This document shows positions 60,704-64,000 of a stretch of 64,000 nucleotides of DNA, piece by piece (the first letter of the stretch is position 1; every line of letters begins with the position of its first letter). The notes under the pieces were generated by a model. The model was not told the origin of the DNA and ran no database searches. It was given only the letters and a program-made list of their open reading frames with translations. The stretch covers positions 42,135,001-42,199,000 of the forward strand of contig JANJXV010000016.1 in NCBI GenBank assembly GCA_024803745.1, read 5' to 3'. This DNA is from Megascapheus bottae (lineage: Eukaryota; Chordata; Mammalia; Rodentia; Geomyidae). The position numbers and the translations under genes were made by a program.

Positions 60704-62581
60704 ATGGGTCAAGTTAATAGCTATATGTCATATTTACCGATCTTAACAGGCCTACTTGAAGCCCACGGAATGTGGTTGGAAAAGGGGGTGCTTCAGAGCT
60801 TCCTACAGTTTCTCGAGGAGGCATGCCCGAGGTCTATAGAGGAGGAACTCCAAAAAGCCTGGCAGCAGATAGGAAGAAGAATTAAAGATTATTATAATGT
60901 CTATGGCCCCGAAAAGACCCCAGTAGAGGCTATTGATGTATGGAATTTAGTAAGTGAAGGCATAGATCCTCAACATGAGAATGCTGAACTTGAATTAAGG
61001 GAACTTTATGAATTAAAGGACCCTTCTGAAAAACCTGAGGCTGAGCCATATGCCACAGCCCAAGAGAGTCTAAGTGAGATATTGAAAATGGAACAACAAC
61101 CAGTAGATATTGAGTATCAGAATTCAAATTTGAATATGAGGGAGGAAAGTTATGATGAGCCGATGGAGGACCGGATAGCTACGATAGAAAAGAGGTTAGA
61201 AGAAATCATGCATCTACTATCTAAAATGGGGAAAGAGCAGAGAGCCCCCCCAGAATTAGGAAGGAGATATGACCCTCAGGCCACTATGGTTTCTGATTCT
61301 AAATCCTACCTCTCACACCCACCGCCTCAGGCTGCAGCCTTACGGCCTCAATCCCTTTCTCAACCTTTAGGCAAGCCTAAAGGCCCTAGCAACAAGTCCC
61401 TTTTAACAGGCACTGCAACCAGGCACAGTGCATCGCAATTAAACCTGACTCAGGCTGCTAGAGAGAGGGAAGGTATTTCAGGGCCTCGATGCTTCCCTAG
61501 TTTAGTTGATCATGATGAACAAGTATACCATCAGCCTGTTCCTGTTAAACTATTACAGGATTTAAAAAATGCCTGCTCCCAATATGGGCCAACTGCCCCT
61601 TTTACTCAAGTAATATTGGAGGCCGCGTGTGCTGGTATTGCATGCCCAAATGACTGGAAGCGGCTTGCCAGAGCATGCCTTAGTGCAGGAGAGTACTTAT
61701 TATGGGAGACAGAGTTCACTGCACAGTGTCGGGCTAAAATTGAAACAAATAGGTCTAAGAACCTGCCTTACACTGTTGATCAGTTGTTAGGAGAGGGAAC
61801 CTATAAAAACACCGAAGATCAATTGGGTTATGCAAAGGAGGCCTATTTACAAATAAATGCTGCGGCGAGAGAGGCTTGGAAAAAGTTACGCAATTCCAAT
61901 CGTACAAAAAATCTAGTAGAAGTTAAACAGGGACCGAATGAACCTTATCTAGAATTTTTGTCTCGATTAATGGAGACTGCAGACTGCCTAGTACAAGATG
62001 AGAATGCAAGGGAGAGTATAGTTAGACACATAGCCTATGAAAATGCCAACGCCGCCTGTCAGGCGGCTATCAGACCCCATAGGAATAAGGGAGGAATCAC
62101 GGACTTTATTTCACTGTGTGCTGATATTGGACCCTCCCATGTACAAGGCCTTACTTTAGCCGCCGCTCCTCAAGGAAAGACTGTTAGTGAGTCTCTAAAA
62201 TATAGAGGTCAGCGGCATTCTCGGGATGCTAGACCCCCAGGGCGTTGCTTTTCTTGTGGACAAATAGGACATTGGATGACGCAATGCCCACGCCAGGCCA
62301 GGCAAAAGAGAGAAAAATCACCTGGCACATGTCCACGCTGTGGTAAAGGGAAGCACTGGGCTAAAGATTGCAGGTCAAGAACAGATCGCAATGGCCGCCC
62401 GCTTTCGGGAAACTGGAGAGGGGGCCAGCCCCTGGCCCCGCAGAACCATGGGGCAGTCCCTCCCTCTTCTCGGCCACAAGTGCATCTTCTAACAACCCCC
62501 CAAGATCAGTCTCCAGCCTCCTCCGTGCCACCCCAGGCAGTGCAGGATTGGACCTCTGTTCCTCCACCTGCTCAGTATTGA
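60704..62581 (+). CDS. gag: Provirus gag polyprotein (open, 625 residues)
   Basis: The structural polyprotein assembles the particle and packages RNA. ATG at 60704 starts MGQVNS, with Gly2 and a Ser at position 6 fitting N-myristoylation. The N-terminal part is the matrix-like domain, followed by a Pro/Gln-rich linker (about 180-260). The capsid contains the major homology region at residues about 409-422 (QGPNEPYLEFLSRL). Two CCHC zinc knuckles lie at about 515-528 (CFSCGQIGHWMTQC) and 543-556 (CPRCGKGKHWAKDC). It ends at TGA 62579-62581. No stop or frameshift interrupts it, and the length fits betaretrovirus-like gag. The pro-pol frame overlaps its last 217 bases. No PPxY or PTAP late motif was obvious; the C-terminus ends PPPAQY. 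Confidence 0.95.
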   Translation: MGQVNSYMSYLPILTGLLEAHGMWLEKGVLQSFLQFLEEACPRSIEEELQKAWQQIGRRIKDYYNVYGPEKTPVEAIDVWNLVSEGIDPQHENAELELRELYELKDPSEKPEAEPYATAQESLSEILKMEQQPVDIEYQNSNLNMREESYDEPMEDRIATIEKRLEEIMHLLSKMGKEQRAPPELGRRYDPQATMVSDSKSYLSHPPPQAAALRPQSLSQPLGKPKGPSNKSLLTGTATRHSASQLNLTQAAREREGISGPRCFPSLVDHDEQVYHQPVPVKLLQDLKNACSQYGPTAPFTQVILEAACAGIACPNDWKRLARACLSAGEYLLWETEFTAQCRAKIETNRSKNLPYTVDQLLGEGTYKNTEDQLGYAKEAYLQINAAAREAWKKLRNSNRTKNLVEVKQGPNEPYLEFLSRLMETADCLVQDENARESIVRHIAYENANAACQAAIRPHRNKGGITDFISLCADIGPSHVQGLTLAAAPQGKTVSESLKYRGQRHSRDARPPGRCFSCGQIGHWMTQCPRQARQKREKSPGTCPRCGKGKHWAKDCRSRTDRNGRPLSGNWRGGQPLAPQNHGAVPPSSRPQVHLLTTPQDQSPASSVPPQAVQDWTSVPPPAQY

Positions 62582-64000
62582 CCCCAGAGATGGGGACACA
62601 AGCTCTCCCCACGGGGGTCTTCGGTCCCCTTCCCCCAGGAGTGGCTGGATTGCTGTTAGGGCGAAGTAGCTCAGCCCTTAAAGGGATACAGATTACACCT
62701 GGCAAAATTGACCAGGATTTTACTGGAGAAATCAAAGTTATGGCCTCTGCCCTGAAACACGTGGTATCGATCCCAGCCGGTCAAAAATTGGCACAACTAA
62801 TACTCGTCCCTTTACCCCCCGGGGAGACTGCTAATTCCCCATGTGGACAGAGAGGATTTAGATCTTCTGATATCTATTGGGTACAAGGCATAAAACAAGA
62901 GAGGCCTGAGATGACTATATTTATACAAGAAAAGCCCTTTAAAGGAATATTAGACACTGGAGCAGATGTGTCTGTGATATCTAAAAAACATTGGCCAGCC
63001 CAATGGCCCCTGACAGCCTCTATGACTTCCCTACAGGGGGTTGGGCAAGCAACTGACCCACAGCAGAGCAGTGCGATCCTTGTTTGGAGAGATGAGGAAG
63101 GGCACTGTGGTCATTTTCAGCCATTTGTCTTGGATCATCTGCCAATTAATTTATGGGGTCGTGATATCATGGAAAAAATGGGAGTGTATATGTTTAGTCC
63201 TAGTGCTGCGGTCACTAAGCAGTTACTTGATCAAGGCCTCCTCCCCTTTAGGGGACTAGGCCGAGCAGCACAGGGGGAGCTAGAGCCACTCCAACCCCAG
63301 TCTCACCCTACGAGACAAGGATTAGGGTATCCCTTGACGGGAGCTGTTGTTTGCCCTCCCCCTCATGCTGATCCCATAAATTGGCTCTCTGAACAACCGG
63401 TATGGGTTGAACAGTGGCCTCTTTCACTAGAAAAGATCATTGCAGTACAGCAGCTGGTACAGGAACAGCTGGACTTGGGGCATGTGGCCCCTTCTAACTC
63501 TCCATGGAATTCTCCAATTTTTGTTATAAAGAAAAAGTCAGGTAAATGGAGGCTGTTACAGGATTTGAGAAAAATAAATGCCACAATGGAACTGATGGGG
63601 GCCCTACAGCCTGGCTTGCCTTCACCCATGGCAATCCCAAAGGATACTTATAAGATTATTATAGATTTGAAGGATTGTTTCTATACTATACCCCTGGCGC
63701 CTCAAGACTGTAAGCGCTTTGCCTTCAGCGTCCCCTCTGTTAATTTTAAAGAACCCATGAAGCGATATCACTGGCTTGTGCTCCCACAGGGCATGGCAAA
63801 TAGCCCAACTTTATGTCAAAGTTTTGTAGCTAGAGCCATTTCTTCCACTCGTGAAAAATTTTCTTCTGTTTATATTGTTCATTATATGGATGACATCTTG
63901 TTGGCTTGTTCTGACCCTATCGTCGTACGACAAGCCTTTGGACAACTAAAGCAAGATCTGAGCCTCTTTGGCCTTATAATAGCAGCTGAAAAGGTTCAGG
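62365..64000 (+). CDS. pro-pol: Provirus dUTPase-protease-RT frame (partial, open to window edge)
   Basis: This frame is open from the codon after the stop at 62362-62364; its usable start is the frameshift near 62413, and it has no stop up to base 64000. dUTPase motifs appear first: GSAGLDL (62536-62556), GRSS (62659-62670) and a C-terminal GQRGFRSSD (62845-62871). The aspartic protease has LDTGAD with the catalytic DTG at 62953-62961. Reverse transcriptase follows without a frame change: SPWNSPIFVIKKKSGKWR, the first catalytic Asp in IDLKDCF (63664), LPQG (63781-63792) and YMDD (63883-63894). dUTPase in the pro region and a Lys primer site are known class II/betaretroviral traits. RNase H and integrase lie beyond the window. 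Confidence 0.95.
62407..62454 (+). promoter_or_regulatory. gag/pro -1 ribosomal frameshift signal
   Basis: The heptamer G GGA AAC (62407-62413) lies in the gag frame as X XXY YYZ; the same heptamer is known at the MPMV/SRV gag-pro site. After a 7-base spacer a perfect 7-bp stem forms (GGGGCCA 62421-62427 with TGGCCCC 62433-62439). Its loop GCCCC (62428-62432) can pair with GGGGC (62450-62454), giving an H-type pseudoknot. The pro-pol frame is -1 relative to gag and is open across this site. Confidence 0.9.

Larger units (their letters stand above)
60190..64000 (+). mobile_element. ERV-K/class II (betaretrovirus-like) provirus, 5' part
   Basis: Order seen: 5' LTR, Lys3 primer site, 5' splice donor, open gag, -1 frameshift signal, and a dUTPase-protease-RT frame that is open to the window edge. 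RNase H, integrase, env and the 3' LTR would lie beyond the window. No stop or frameshift was seen in gag or in the visible pro-pol, so this copy is probably young. Whether it is complete or active cannot be judged here. Confidence 0.95.

Noticed and set aside
63041..63259. 72-codon plus-strand frame in the provirus
   Set aside because: It lies in another frame inside the protease-RT coding frame and is a shadow.

Overview
The window is mammalian nuclear DNA, most likely from a geomyoid rodent (kangaroo rat, pocket mouse or pocket gopher). It has introns with GT-AG junctions, a CpG-island promoter, L1 and SINE retroposons and a betaretrovirus-like provirus. The taxon call rests on at least nine copies of a dimeric SINE whose left arm is ID/tRNA-like and whose right arm matches my memory of IDL-Geo, a family described as restricted to Geomyoidea. 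Seven or eight further SINEs carry a B1-like left arm and the same right arm.

The only recognised host gene is CBLN2 (cerebellin-2) on the minus strand at the left end. Three coding exons (9340-8990, 6230-6111, 5893-5696) encode 222 residues with a signal peptide, the paired N-terminal cysteines and a complete C1q domain. The first coding exon lies in a CpG island of about 2.7 kb (8.88-11.54 kb). The 3' UTR probably runs leftward to a first canonical poly(A) signal at 4189-4184. From 11.5 to 60 kb I see no host gene. That stretch looks like the upstream gene-poor flank of CBLN2 and holds SINEs, 5'-truncated L1 pieces, an LTR relic, microsatellites and one processed pseudogene.

The pseudogene (about 33.8-36.1 kb) is an intronless, frameshifted plus-strand copy of GPBP1L1 (vasculin-like protein 1), with its 3' UTR, an AATAAA signal and a poly(A) remnant.

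The right end (60190-64000, continuing past the window) is the 5' part of an ERV-K/class II provirus: a TG...CA LTR of about 401 bp, a perfect tRNA-Lys3 primer binding site, a 5' splice donor, an open gag of 625 codons, a GGGAAAC slippery heptamer with a pseudoknot-capable 3' element, and a dUTPase-protease-reverse transcriptase frame open to the window edge. Unusually for this group, protease and reverse transcriptase share one frame. No CRISPR array, tRNA or rRNA gene was seen. The provirus is the most notable element; I found no convincing new host system.
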